DNA of 64,000 bases. It comes from Bacteroidaceae bacterium. Its GTDB lineage: Bacteria; Bacteroidota; Bacteroidia; Bacteroidales; Bacteroidaceae. How positions within the stretch are numbered: the stretch's first letter is position 1; every line of letters starts with the position of its first letter. Both the position numbers and the translations under genes were made by a program. Under the pieces are notes generated by a model. The model was given only the letters and a program-made list of their open reading frames with translations. It searched no databases and was not told the origin of the DNA. The stretch lies in assembly GCA_017940565.1 (NCBI GenBank), contig JAGAYH010000021.1:72363-136362 (forward strand), given 5' to 3'. Below are positions 1-9,468 of the stretch, piece by piece.

Positions 1-24
1 AAAATAAACTGACGTTTCTTTTTC

Positions 25-54
25 TTGCTTTACACTCATTTATTTGTAACTTTG
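25..54 (+). promoter_or_regulatory. aroB promoter
   Basis: A Bacteroidota-type promoter: TTG at 25-27, a 19-bp spacer, and the -7 box TAACTTTG at 47-54. The start codon of aroB is only 7 nt beyond the box, so the mRNA leader would be a few bases at most. The context CATTTATTTGTAACTTTGCA recurs before pyrG and, with C for A, before the GT9 gene. Confidence 0.75.
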
Positions 55-61
55 CACCCGT

Positions 62-1123
62 ATGGAAGAACAACGCATTGTCTTCACCCAAGACGCCGGC
101 AGTGCCCTCATGGAGGCACTGTCTGCCGCGCAATACGACCGTCTGTTCGTTTTGGCCGATGAAACGACTGAGCGGTTCTGTCTGCCGCGCCTCAGCGGCG
201 CAATTACCGCGCACAGTCCCGAAGTTATCACCATCAAGGCGGGTGACACGAACAAGAACATCGAATCGCTGACCCATGTGTGGACACATCTGAGCCGGCA
301 CGGCGCAACCCGCCACTCGCTGCTCATAAATGTGGGCGGCGGCATGGTGACTGACCTGGGCGGAATGGCGGCTTCGACATTCAAACGCGGCATACGCTTC
401 ATCAATGTGCCCACTACCCTGCTGGCTATGGTAGATGCTTCGGCCGGAGGCAAGACCGGCATCAATCTGGGCGGGCTGAAAAACGAAGTGGGTACCTTCT
501 GCAACGCCCAAGAAGTAATCATCGACACCGGTTTCCTTGAGACGCTCGACAGCATGAACCTGCGCTCGGGCTATGCAGAGATGTTAAAACACAGCCTACT
601 CGACTCCGGCCAGGCTTGGGCCGGACTGATGACGTTTGACTTGGAGCAGCCCGACCTGAAACGCCTGCACTGGCACGTCATGGAGAGCGTGGAGGTGAAA
701 AAACGCATTGTCCGCGAAGACCCGCACGAGAAAGGCCTGCGCAAGGCCCTCAACCTCGGCCACACGGCGGGGCACGCCATAGAGAGCCTCGCCCTGCTGC
801 GGGACAAGCCCGTACTGCACGGATATGCAGTGGCTTGGGGACTCGTTTGCGAGCTTTACCTCAGTTGCAAACGGCTCGGTTTTCCTCACGACACCATGCT
901 GCAGACCGTCCAGTTCATCAAAGAACACTACGGCGTGTACGTATTCGACTGCAAACAGTATGAACGCCTTTTTGAACTCATGACCCACGACAAGAAGAAC
1001 GAGAACGGCGTCATCAACTTCACCCTGCTGGCCGGCATCGGCGACATACGCATCAACCAACAGGCCACGAAAGACGAGATCTTCGACATGCTCGACTTCT
1101 ATCGCGAGACCATGGGTTGCTAA
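62..1123 (+). CDS. aroB: 3-dehydroquinate synthase
   Basis: Catalyses conversion of DAHP to 3-dehydroquinate, the second step of the shikimate pathway, in the cytoplasm. At 353 aa it has the usual AroB length. Visible motifs are the NAD-binding GDTNKN (61-66), GGGMVTDLGG (92-101) and VDASAGGKTGIN (124-135), followed by the metal-site region GYAEMLKHSL and LNLGHTAGHAIE. The start at 62 gives the expected N-terminus and lies directly behind the promoter box. It is transcribed alone and ends at a hairpin shared with the convergent subtilase. A second shikimate gene, aroA, lies 35 kb away at 36311, so the pathway is dispersed. Confidence 0.96.
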   Translation: MEEQRIVFTQDAGSALMEALSAAQYDRLFVLADETTERFCLPRLSGAITAHSPEVITIKAGDTNKNIESLTHVWTHLSRHGATRHSLLINVGGGMVTDLGGMAASTFKRGIRFINVPTTLLAMVDASAGGKTGINLGGLKNEVGTFCNAQEVIIDTGFLETLDSMNLRSGYAEMLKHSLLDSGQAWAGLMTFDLEQPDLKRLHWHVMESVEVKKRIVREDPHEKGLRKALNLGHTAGHAIESLALLRDKPVLHGYAVAWGLVCELYLSCKRLGFPHDTMLQTVQFIKEHYGVYVFDCKQYERLFELMTHDKKNENGVINFTLLAGIGDIRINQQATKDEIFDMLDFYRETMGC

Positions 1124-1139
1124 TCCGACACAACATAAA

Positions 1140-1174
1140 GAAAGCGCAGTGACAGACATCGTCGCTGCGCTTTC
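1140..1174. terminator. Bidirectional terminator between aroB and subtilase
   Basis: Perfect 10-bp stem GAAAGCGCAG / CTGCGCTTTC with a 15-nt loop in the 69-bp convergent gap. An A-rich flank on one side and T-rich stem end on the other fit use from both strands. Confidence 0.65.
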
Positions 1175-1192
1175 CGTATAGCTAAAACCGCG

Positions 1193-3322
1193 TCACTTCA
1201 CCATTACTTTGCGCGAAAGCACACGGTTAGGCGTCTGAATCTTCAATACATAGATACCGGCAGAGAGACCCCGCAGATCAACCGTCTGTTCACTGCCTAC
1301 GGCCACCTGATCCACACGAAGGTGCATCACAACCTTGCCGTCGAGACAGCACAAGGCGATGTCGGCAAACGATTCGTCGGCATTGAACAACACATGCCAA
1401 GCCTCGCCCGTCTTATGTATCGTCACAGGCTCGGTCACATTGTGCCTGGCTGCGATGCCAGTGCGTTTCAGAGCCAACTTCAAGCCTTCATACGCATTGA
1501 TTTTCCCATATCCCCACTTGGGATTCCAACATGTGCCGGTCCAGGAGTCGCGTGTGCTGCTCTCAGCTATGATTTCGTGTATCTGCTTAGCCGACAACAG
1601 GGGGTTGGCCTCCAACCACAACGCCAACACACCTGTCACGACAGGCGCCGACATCGACGTGCCCTGCATGATGCCATAGTAATAATCCGTAATCCCCATC
1701 CTCACCTTTTCTACAATCTGCGTATTGTTTCCGGCAAAGTCCACCGCGTTCTTATAGATGGACGAAATCACACCTTGGCCCGGTGCACACACGTCAGGCT
1801 TCAACAATGTGGAGTCTGTCATGGGGCCAACGGAAGAATAGCTTGACAACGCGTTCACCACAGCGGCACCGACGTAGCCGTAGTTGCTTCCCTCGATATT
1901 TGTCCAGCGGTTCTTTGTCACGTAAGAGCCCACCGTCACGGCGCTGCGCGTGTCAGCCGGGCTGCCCACCGACATCATGGCGTCGATGGTGGCGTTTTGC
2001 GATTTATCGGCCAAGAAAACGGGGCCGTTGCCGTTCAAGAAAGCATGGAAATAATGACCTGGCGTGCCTTCCACCTTAAATGCCAGGTTGCAGTCGGTAT
2101 ATCGCGACGCCTTAATGGCTGCCGGTGTGTTCACCATGGCTTGATAGTAGTAGCGGTTCGTCACTGAGTCAACGCCATATTCCTCTGTCAGGTACTTTTG
2201 CCAAAACGTCGCGTCGGCAGTCACAAACTGCTTCGACAAATTGTTGAGAAACGCCGGCTGAGCTTTGAACGGTTCCGGACCGTCTCCCACTATGTACACG
2301 AAAACGTAGGTTTGCGACTTGTGGTCCACAGCAATGTTCGTCACCGTTCGGCCTTCGGCAAAACTGCCCGCAGCGTGCAACACGTTGTCACCGTCGTTGC
2401 CTGCCGAAGCCACAATGGCGCCTTCCTTGGAAAGCAGTTCGTCCAAGTCGCGCGATAGTTCCGCCGAACCGTCATGGGGACTGAAGTTCGTGCCAAAGCT
2501 CATGTTCACAATCCAGGGCACATGCCTCTCGGCAGCTATCTCCTTAACCAAAGAAATGGCGTCAAGCACGTCGGCATCTTCAAAGTCTGCGCTCGAAACC
2601 ATCACTATCTGCGCCCCGGGGGCCACACCGTAGTATGTAGGACTGCCATAGAGTTTGCCACCGGCGGCAATGCCCGTCACATGCGTGCCATGCGACTTGC
2701 GTGTGCCGTCAACGCCCGAGCCAAGTATCTCGGCCTGCGTACGAAGCAGTTTGCGCTCCGACTTGGCCAGATTCCACACGGCTGCAATTCGGCTCGAGTC
2801 GTCCGTTACTCTGAAAGCGGAGTGGGTAAACTGAAAACCCTGGTCCAGAATACAAATCAGCACGTTCTCACCCGTGAATGGCGTTTCCAGATCTTCGCCC
2901 TCGTGCACCTTGTTTACGTTTGAACTCTCGCGCACGCGGTCCATGTGGAGCTGACGTCCCCGCAAACCGGTCACACGCTTCACCACCGGCCATCCGGCTA
3001 CCTCCTCAATCTGCTCAGGAGCCAGTCGCGCCGTCAGCACATCGTCCGAGATACGCCGGCAGTCAACGCCCAGAGCGCGCAGTTCCCGCTCTGCGGCATC
3101 GCCGTCCGTGCAACGCACAACCAGCGACATCGTCGTCGCCTCCTTGCCCTTGCCAAACGCCTTGGAAGCGGCCACAGGGCCTTCTTCATGAAGTGTTTTA
3201 AGATACTTGTTCAGCTCCAGGCCACACTTCTTGTTATATCTGTACACCTCAGCCTGTCCGTGCAGCCCGCAGCTGAAAGTCAGCGCGGCCAACAGGGAAA
3301 ACGTCACAGCTATTTTCTTCAT
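1193..3322 (-). CDS. Secreted S8 family subtilisin-like serine peptidase with T9SS sorting tail
   Basis: A 709-aa secreted protease. It has an N-terminal signal peptide (MKKIAVTFSLLAALTFSCG), a propeptide-like region to about 150, then the subtilase triad: Asp160 in ICILDQGF, His211 in SHGTHVTGIA and Ser556 in GTSMSAP. The last ~80 residues end in GLSAGIYVLKIQ...SRKVMVK, the pattern of a type A T9SS C-terminal domain, so surface delivery by type IX secretion is inferred; porW and porX of that system are in this window. The frame is open 50 codons further upstream (to 3472), but a -7 box at 3350-3357 and the signal peptide fix the start at 3322 (3334 is the alternative). The extra upstream frame is made by a 21-bp repeat array. 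Confidence 0.9.
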   Translation of the reverse strand: MKKIAVTFSLLAALTFSCGLHGQAEVYRYNKKCGLELNKYLKTLHEEGPVAASKAFGKGKEATTMSLVVRCTDGDAAERELRALGVDCRRISDDVLTARLAPEQIEEVAGWPVVKRVTGLRGRQLHMDRVRESSNVNKVHEGEDLETPFTGENVLICILDQGFQFTHSAFRVTDDSSRIAAVWNLAKSERKLLRTQAEILGSGVDGTRKSHGTHVTGIAAGGKLYGSPTYYGVAPGAQIVMVSSADFEDADVLDAISLVKEIAAERHVPWIVNMSFGTNFSPHDGSAELSRDLDELLSKEGAIVASAGNDGDNVLHAAGSFAEGRTVTNIAVDHKSQTYVFVYIVGDGPEPFKAQPAFLNNLSKQFVTADATFWQKYLTEEYGVDSVTNRYYYQAMVNTPAAIKASRYTDCNLAFKVEGTPGHYFHAFLNGNGPVFLADKSQNATIDAMMSVGSPADTRSAVTVGSYVTKNRWTNIEGSNYGYVGAAVVNALSSYSSVGPMTDSTLLKPDVCAPGQGVISSIYKNAVDFAGNNTQIVEKVRMGITDYYYGIMQGTSMSAPVVTGVLALWLEANPLLSAKQIHEIIAESSTRDSWTGTCWNPKWGYGKINAYEGLKLALKRTGIAARHNVTEPVTIHKTGEAWHVLFNADESFADIALCCLDGKVVMHLRVDQVAVGSEQTVDLRGLSAGIYVLKIQTPNRVLSRKVMVK

Positions 3323-3349
3323 TTCTTCTTGCATATAAAGTTCAGGGTG

Positions 3350-3357
3350 CAAAATTA
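3350..3357 (-). promoter_or_regulatory. Subtilase promoter -7 box
   Basis: TAATTTTG on the minus strand, 27 bp upstream of the ATG at 3322. The 21-bp repeat array starts at the next base (3358), so the array occupies the whole upstream promoter region. Confidence 0.6.
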
Positions 3358-3462
3358 CGCATTTTTTGCCAAACATCCCGCACCTTGGCAAAACTAACTC
3401 CGTTTTCGTACGCACTATATCGGATTTAGGAAGAACCATCTCCCCTTTACGGCCGCCATTCT
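3358..3462. repeat. Phased 21-bp repeat array A (5 units)
   Basis: Units begin at 3358, 3379, 3400, 3421 and 3442, exactly 21 bp apart, with starts CGCATTTT, CGCACCTTGG, CCGTTTTCGT, CGGATTTAGG and CCCTTTACGG. It lies between the divergent subtilase and pyrG genes, directly against the subtilase -7 box. The middle three units match the units found at eleven other places. Confidence 0.75.
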
Positions 3463-3617
3463 GCGATAGCACACGGAGCCGGCCTCACCTGTAAAACTAT
3501 GGATTGCTTTACGGGGCGGCGCTCATTTAATTATAACATTAAATAAGTTACATGCCTTCCGCGGGACATGTGAAGAGAAACTTGGTGTCTATGTTTCGCG
3601 ATTCAACCATTTATTTG

Positions 3618-3625
3618 TAACTTTG
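3618..3625 (+). promoter_or_regulatory. pyrG promoter -7 box
   Basis: TAACTTTG in the context CATTTATTTGTAACTTTGCA, identical over 20 bp to the aroB promoter core. The predicted leader to the ATG at 3679 is about 50 nt. The -33 element is weak. Confidence 0.7.
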
Positions 3626-3678
3626 CAGACTGTAAGTATATATTTTAACCCATCGCAGAGAAACGGATATCAAGAGAC

Positions 3679-5289
3679 ATGGCAGAAACCAAGTACATCT
3701 TCGTCACAGGCGGCGTGGCCTCGTCGCTGGGCAAGGGCATCATTTCGGCCTCCATCGGCAAGCTGCTGCAGGCCCGCGGCTACAAAATAACGATTCAGAA
3801 GTTTGACCCTTACATCAACATTGACCCGGGCACGCTCAACCCCTACGAACACGGCGAATGCTACGTGACAGACGACGGCAAGGAGACCGATCTGGACCTT
3901 GGGCACTATGAACGCTTCACGGGAATCAAGACGACGAAGGACAACAACTATACGACGGGGCGCATCTACATGAGCGTGATAGAAAAGGAGCGCCGCGGCG
4001 ACTATTTGGGCAAGACAATCCAAGTGGTACCGCACATAACAGACGAGATAAAGCGCAACATCATGTATTTAGGCAAGAAAGAGCGCTACGACTTCGTCAT
4101 TACAGAGGTTGGAGGCACTGTGGGCGACATTGAAGGCACCCCATTTCTCGAAGCCATCCGCCAACTGAAATGGGAACTTGGCAAACGTGCGCTGAGCGTG
4201 CACCTGACCTACGTGCCCTACCTTGCTGCAGCGAAGGAGTTGAAGACGAAACCGACGCAGCACTCTGTAAAGGAACTTCAGAGCCTCGGCATACAGCCGG
4301 ACATCCTTGTGCTGCGCGCCGAGCGGGAACTGGGCCAGTCGCTGCGCAAGAAGGTGGCCGCCTTCTGCAATGTGGACTTCGAGGCAGTGGTCCAGAGCGT
4401 GGACGTGCCCAGCATATACGAAGTGCCGGTGCGCATGGCCGAACAGAACCTGGACAAAACCATCCTGAAAAAGTTTGGTATGGAGGTTGACTCCGACCAA
4501 GTGATTCTGGGACCGTGGAAAGACTTCCTCAACCGCCGCCGCCAGGCGAAGGAAGTGGTCAGAATCGGCCTGGTGGGCAAATATGATCTGCAGGATGCCT
4601 ACAAGAGCATCCTGGAATCGTTGTCGCAGGCCGCGACATATCATGACCACAAGCTGAAGACTGAATTCATCAACAGCGAAAAACTGACGCCGGAGAACGT
4701 GGCTGAGCAAATAGACCGGATGGACGGCATCATCGTCTGCCCGGGTTTCGGACAGCGCGGCATAGAAGGGAAAATACTGGCCACACAATACTGCAGGGAG
4801 CACGACGTGCCGACACTGGGCATCTGTCTGGGCATGCAGATGATGGTGATAGAGTATGCCCGCAATGTTTTGGGATACAAAGACGCCAACAGCTCGGAGA
4901 TGGACGTGCAGACGGCCCACAACGTGATCGACATCATGGAGGAGCAGAAGAATATCACAAACCTGGGCGGCACCATGCGCCTGGGCGCTTACAAATGCCG
5001 GCTGAAAAAGGGAAGTTTAGCCTACAAGGCCTATCACAAGGAGACTATTTCCGAGCGCCATCGCCACCGTTTTGAGTTTAACAGCCAATACCGCGAGGAA
5101 TACGAGGCAAACGGCATGGTGTGTTCCGGAATCAACCCCGAGACAGGTTTGGTGGAGATTGTGGAAGTTCCTGGCAAGAAATGGTTTCTCGGCACACAAT
5201 TCCACCCAGAATACAACAGCACGGTGCTAAACCCCAACCCGCTTTTCATGGACTTCATGAAGCATGTTGTCAAGTACAAGAAAGCATAA
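3679..5289 (+). CDS. pyrG: CTP synthase
   Basis: Makes CTP from UTP using glutamine and ATP. The 536-aa length is normal. The N-terminal amidoligase carries the P-loop GGVASSLGKGI near residue 10. The C-terminal class I glutamine amidotransferase has its nucleophile Cys383 in GICLGMQ and the His509/Glu511 pair in QFHPEY. It is followed 37 nt later by yidC, with no terminator seen between them, so the two are probably co-transcribed from the promoter at 3618. This pairing is common in Bacteroidales. Confidence 0.97.
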   Translation: MAETKYIFVTGGVASSLGKGIISASIGKLLQARGYKITIQKFDPYINIDPGTLNPYEHGECYVTDDGKETDLDLGHYERFTGIKTTKDNNYTTGRIYMSVIEKERRGDYLGKTIQVVPHITDEIKRNIMYLGKKERYDFVITEVGGTVGDIEGTPFLEAIRQLKWELGKRALSVHLTYVPYLAAAKELKTKPTQHSVKELQSLGIQPDILVLRAERELGQSLRKKVAAFCNVDFEAVVQSVDVPSIYEVPVRMAEQNLDKTILKKFGMEVDSDQVILGPWKDFLNRRRQAKEVVRIGLVGKYDLQDAYKSILESLSQAATYHDHKLKTEFINSEKLTPENVAEQIDRMDGIIVCPGFGQRGIEGKILATQYCREHDVPTLGICLGMQMMVIEYARNVLGYKDANSSEMDVQTAHNVIDIMEEQKNITNLGGTMRLGAYKCRLKKGSLAYKAYHKETISERHRHRFEFNSQYREEYEANGMVCSGINPETGLVEIVEVPGKKWFLGTQFHPEYNSTVLNPNPLFMDFMKHVVKYKKA

Positions 5290-5326
5290 ATCATATCGGA
5301 CATCATCTAATCTATATCCATTATAA

Positions 5327-7204
5327 ATGAATAAAAACACAGTCATTGGTTTTGTCCTCATGGCTCTGGTGCTCTTCGGCTACACCTATTATGCCACGCC
5401 GAGCGCAGAACAACAGGAAGCTATGAGACGTTATAACGATTCCATCGCAGCCGTTAACGCCAAAATACAGCATGAAAACGAAATGGCCCGGCTGGCTGAA
5501 CAGCAGGCGGCCGATTCGTTGGCCAAGAACGACACAACGTCGCTCTTCTCCTCCACCCTGCGCGGCGCGGCAGAAGACATCGTACTTGAGAACAGCGTAG
5601 TGAAAGTGACTCTCAACACGATGGGCGGCAGCATGGCCTCGGCCGTGCTGAAAGAATACAAGAATCAGCAAAAACAGCCCCTCACACTGTTTGACAAAAC
5701 GACGGCTCGGCTAAACTATGCCCTCAACCTGACAGAGGGTAACGTCAATACGGCCGACCATGTCTTTACCGCAGAAAACGTGACCGACTCCACCGTGACC
5801 ATGCGCCTTTCTGCCAAGAACGGAAGCAGTCTGGTGTTTGACTATAAGCTCATCCCCGAGACCTACATGGTAAACTTGGAGATACGCGGCGAAGGTGGCT
5901 TGGAACGCTTCTGGGCTCCCGACAAAAAATACCTCTATATGGAGTGGCAGGACAGTGTCAGACAGCAGGAAAAAGGCTATACCTTCGAGACACGCTACTC
6001 CAGGCTGACCTATAAAGAACAGGATGGCGGCATCGACCACCTGCCGGAAACAAAAGCCAAAGAAGAAAAACCAGAGAAACCGCTTGAATGGATCGCATTC
6101 AAAAATCAATTTTTCAGCAATGTACTCATCAGCTACCAAGGTCTGACCGAGGCCCACGTAAAGAGTACACCGCTGAGCGAAGGCAGCGGCTACCTGAAAT
6201 ATGACGAGGCTTACATGAAAACAGCCTTCGACCCGACGGGAAAACAGCCCACCCAGCTGCAATTTTATGTCGGCCCGAACAAATTCCGTCTGCTCCAAAG
6301 CATGAACGACTACACCCTGGTTGAAGGCAAGGACCTCGACCTGGACCGCCTGGTGGACCTGGGTTGGCCCATCATCCGTTGGATAAACCGCTTCTTCACC
6401 ATCTACGTGTTCGACTGGTTCACACGTCTCGGTTTACACATGGGAGTAGTGCTCTTGCTCATCACCATTCTTCTGAAGATACTCGTCTATCCCACCACCC
6501 GCAAGAGCTATCTGAGCAGTGCCAAGATGCGCGTCCTGAAACCGAAGCTGGACGAACTTAACGAAAAGTACCCCAACAAAGAAGACGCCTTGAAAAAACA
6601 ACAGGAAATGATGGCCATCTACAGCCAGTATGGAGTGAGCCCCATGGGCGGTTGCCTGCCAATCTTGTTGCAGATGCCTATCTGGATAGCCATGTTCTAT
6701 TTCGTACCGAACGCCATAGAACTTCGCCAACAAAGCTTCCTCTGGGCTGACGACCTCTCAACTTACGATGACGTGATCAGTTGGAGTTCCAACCTCCCCA
6801 TCATTGGAAACCACTTGAGCATATTCTGTCTCCTCTTCTGTGTTTCCAACCTGTTGTACAGTTGGATCAACATGAAACAGCAGAAAGACTCCATGATGGG
6901 GCAGCAAGCCGAGCAAATGAAAATGATGCAATGGATGATGATGCTCATGCCCCTCTTCTTCTTCTTCATCTTCAATGATTACTCCTCCGGTCTGAACTAT
7001 TACTACTTCATTTCCCTGCTTGCAAGCGCAGTGACGATGTGGTGGCTGCGTTGGCGGACAGACGACAAGAAACTTCTTGCAAAATTGGAAGAGAATTATC
7101 GGAAGAACAAGAACAATCCGAAAAAAGCCAGCGGTCTTGCCGCACGGTTGGAGGCTCTGCAGAAGCAGCAAGAACAACAACAGCAGCGAATGAGAAAAAG
7201 ATAA
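5327..7204 (+). CDS. yidC: Membrane protein insertase YidC
   Basis: Inserts and folds inner-membrane proteins, alone or with Sec. The 625-aa protein has the Gram-negative layout: an N-terminal membrane helix (residues ~5-22), a large periplasmic domain to about 350, then the conserved C-terminal membrane core beginning at GVVLLLITILLKI. The core includes the motif SPMGGCLPILLQMPIWIAMF. The C-terminus is a basic, Gln-rich cytoplasmic tail ending in QQQQRMRKR, typical for ribosome contact. It ends at a strong terminator. Confidence 0.96.
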   Translation: MNKNTVIGFVLMALVLFGYTYYATPSAEQQEAMRRYNDSIAAVNAKIQHENEMARLAEQQAADSLAKNDTTSLFSSTLRGAAEDIVLENSVVKVTLNTMGGSMASAVLKEYKNQQKQPLTLFDKTTARLNYALNLTEGNVNTADHVFTAENVTDSTVTMRLSAKNGSSLVFDYKLIPETYMVNLEIRGEGGLERFWAPDKKYLYMEWQDSVRQQEKGYTFETRYSRLTYKEQDGGIDHLPETKAKEEKPEKPLEWIAFKNQFFSNVLISYQGLTEAHVKSTPLSEGSGYLKYDEAYMKTAFDPTGKQPTQLQFYVGPNKFRLLQSMNDYTLVEGKDLDLDRLVDLGWPIIRWINRFFTIYVFDWFTRLGLHMGVVLLLITILLKILVYPTTRKSYLSSAKMRVLKPKLDELNEKYPNKEDALKKQQEMMAIYSQYGVSPMGGCLPILLQMPIWIAMFYFVPNAIELRQQSFLWADDLSTYDDVISWSSNLPIIGNHLSIFCLLFCVSNLLYSWINMKQQKDSMMGQQAEQMKMMQWMMMLMPLFFFFIFNDYSSGLNYYYFISLLASAVTMWWLRWRTDDKKLLAKLEENYRKNKNNPKKASGLAARLEALQKQQEQQQQRMRKR

Positions 7205-7216
7205 GCCGATAGATCG

Positions 7217-7268
7217 CGAGGAGGAATTGTATCATGACACATCTGCCAGACAATTCCTCCTCGTTTTT
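7217..7268 (+). terminator. Intrinsic terminator after yidC
   Basis: A 14-bp perfect stem (CGAGGAGGAATTGT at 7217-7230 with its complement at 7250-7263), a 19-nt loop and a TTTTTATT tail. Confidence 0.85.
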
Positions 7269-7293
7269 ATTAACCACAAGCAATAAGTAGACA

Positions 7294-9465
7294 ATGAAAA
7301 TTCAAACAATCTTTCTAACAGTAAGCATTATGGCAACATTAGCCATCAGTTCCTGCTCGAACTCCGCGACAGACAAAGATTTCATAGGCAAGTCCACCAC
7401 CAAGTTTGAAAGTGACTTGCTCACACCCGAAGCCCTGTGGTCATTAGGCCGCATCGGTTCAGTCCAAGTAGCTCCAGACAGCAAAACAGCCGTCTATAAC
7501 GTCACCTACTACAGTATAGAACAGAACAAGAGCCACAGCGTGCTCTACACACAGTCGCTCGATGAAAAAGAAAACAAGATTCTGACGACTACAAACGATA
7601 ACGAGCGTAATGCCGTGTTCTACGACGGCGGCAAGAAGGTGCTGTTCCTTTCCAACAAAAGCGGAAGCCAACAATTGTGGTCTATGAACGCCGACGGAAG
7701 CGGCAGAAAACAAGTTTCGGACCTTACGGACGACATCAGCGAGTTCTTGCTCTCGCCTGACGAGAAGCAAATCGTCCTCATCATGGAAGTGGAAGACACC
7801 ACCAACATCCAGAAGAACGACGAAGACCTGCCTCTCAGCAGCGGTATCGTCATTAACGATTTCATGTACAAACATTGGGACCAGTTTGTCAAAACCATTC
7901 CCCATCCGTTCCTCGCTGAGTTCGACGGAAAGCGAGTTACCGTTAAGAAAGATATTCTCGAGGGCGAGCCATACGAATGTCCGTTGCTCCCATTCGGAGG
8001 TGCCGAACAATTGGCCTGGAGTCCCGACAGCAAGACCATAGCTTACACATGCCGCAAGAAGACTGGGCTCGACTATGCCAACAGCACCGACAGCGACATT
8101 TACCTTTATAATATAGAAGACGGTTCCACACGCAACATCTGCAAACCTGAAGGCTACGTTGAGCCGGAAACGGACTTCACTCGCAGTAAAGAGAACCAGC
8201 AGGTCAACAAACAACCGGAGGACTGCAACGTTGGTTACGACCAAAACCCGCAATTCTCTCCCGACGGCAAATACATCGCATGGCAAAGCATGGAACGTGA
8301 CGGCTATGAAAGCGACCGCTCGCGCCTATGTGTCTATGAGATTGCCACAGGTAAGAAAACGTACGTCACAGAAAGTTTCGAATCGGACGTTAACACCTAC
8401 CTGTGGGGCAACGACAGCCAGACGCTTTACTTCACAGGCGTTTGGCACGGCACCATCATGGTTTACAGCACAAACATCGCGGGCCAAGTGCAAAAACTCA
8501 CCGATGGCGTCTGGGATTACAGCGTTGAAGCGCTCACAGCAGACGGTTTGAACTTAATTGTAAAGCGCCACAGCATGAGCCAGGCCGATGAGGTGTACAC
8601 CATAGCCCTTAACGACAACAATAAAATCACCCAGATAACCGACGAAAACGGTTTCATCTACAGTCAGCTTGAGATGGGAAAAGTTGAAGAGCGCTGGATT
8701 CCCACTGTCGACGGCAAACAAATGCTTACATGGGTCATTTACCCGCCCCACTTCGACTCCACCAAGACCTATCCCACCCTGCTCTACTGCGAAGGCGGTC
8801 CGCAGAGTCCCGTAAGCCAGTTCTGGAGCTACAGATGGAACTTCCAGATTATGGCCTCCCACGGATATATCATTGTAGCCCCCAACCGGCGCGGCTTGCC
8901 CGGCTTTGGCATGGAGTGGCTCGAAGCTATCAGCGGCGACTACAGCGGTTTGTGCATGAAAGACCTGCTGACTGCCATCGATGCCGTCAGCCAGGAGCCC
9001 TATGTCGATAAAGACCGTCTCGGATGTGTAGGTGCTTCGTTCGGAGGCTACTCTGTTTACTGGCTTGCCGGACATCATGACAAGCGATTCAAGTGTTTCA
9101 TTTCACACGACGGCATCTACAACACCCAACAGCAGTATGTGGAAACCGAAGAAATGTGGTTCCCCAACTGGGACCTCGGTGCAGCACCGTGGACAGCAGA
9201 GGGAAAAGCCCTCAAAGCCTACACCGACTCTCCCCATCTGAGTGTGGACAAATGGGACACGCCCATACTCTGCATTCACGGCATGAAAGACTACCGCATC
9301 CTTCACTCCCAGGCACAATCGGCCTTCAACGCCGCCCGCATGCGGGGCATAGAAGCCCAGATGCTCCTCTTCCCCGACGAAAACCACTGGGTGCTCAAGC
9401 CCCAGAACGGCATTCTCTGGCAGCGTACCTTCTTCCGTTGGCTCGACAGATGGCTTAAAAAGTAG
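7294..9465 (+). CDS. S9 family prolyl oligopeptidase-type peptidase (DPP5-like lipoprotein)
   Basis: A 723-aa exported serine peptidase. The N-terminus is a lipoprotein-type signal ending in LAISSCS. Residues ~40-440 contain WD40-like/TolB-type blades (WSPDSKTIAY, FSPDGKYIAW). The C-terminal alpha/beta hydrolase has Ser582 in GASFGGYS, Asp666 in HGMKDYR and His698 in DENHWV. The catalytic region resembles dipeptidyl peptidase 5 of oral Bacteroidales, which releases dipeptides in the periplasm; that specificity is inferred. No clear promoter is visible behind the yidC terminator. The next gene starts 4 nt downstream. Confidence 0.88.
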   Translation: MKIQTIFLTVSIMATLAISSCSNSATDKDFIGKSTTKFESDLLTPEALWSLGRIGSVQVAPDSKTAVYNVTYYSIEQNKSHSVLYTQSLDEKENKILTTTNDNERNAVFYDGGKKVLFLSNKSGSQQLWSMNADGSGRKQVSDLTDDISEFLLSPDEKQIVLIMEVEDTTNIQKNDEDLPLSSGIVINDFMYKHWDQFVKTIPHPFLAEFDGKRVTVKKDILEGEPYECPLLPFGGAEQLAWSPDSKTIAYTCRKKTGLDYANSTDSDIYLYNIEDGSTRNICKPEGYVEPETDFTRSKENQQVNKQPEDCNVGYDQNPQFSPDGKYIAWQSMERDGYESDRSRLCVYEIATGKKTYVTESFESDVNTYLWGNDSQTLYFTGVWHGTIMVYSTNIAGQVQKLTDGVWDYSVEALTADGLNLIVKRHSMSQADEVYTIALNDNNKITQITDENGFIYSQLEMGKVEERWIPTVDGKQMLTWVIYPPHFDSTKTYPTLLYCEGGPQSPVSQFWSYRWNFQIMASHGYIIVAPNRRGLPGFGMEWLEAISGDYSGLCMKDLLTAIDAVSQEPYVDKDRLGCVGASFGGYSVYWLAGHHDKRFKCFISHDGIYNTQQQYVETEEMWFPNWDLGAAPWTAEGKALKAYTDSPHLSVDKWDTPILCIHGMKDYRILHSQAQSAFNAARMRGIEAQMLLFPDENHWVLKPQNGILWQRTFFRWLDRWLKK

Positions 9466-9468
9466 CAG

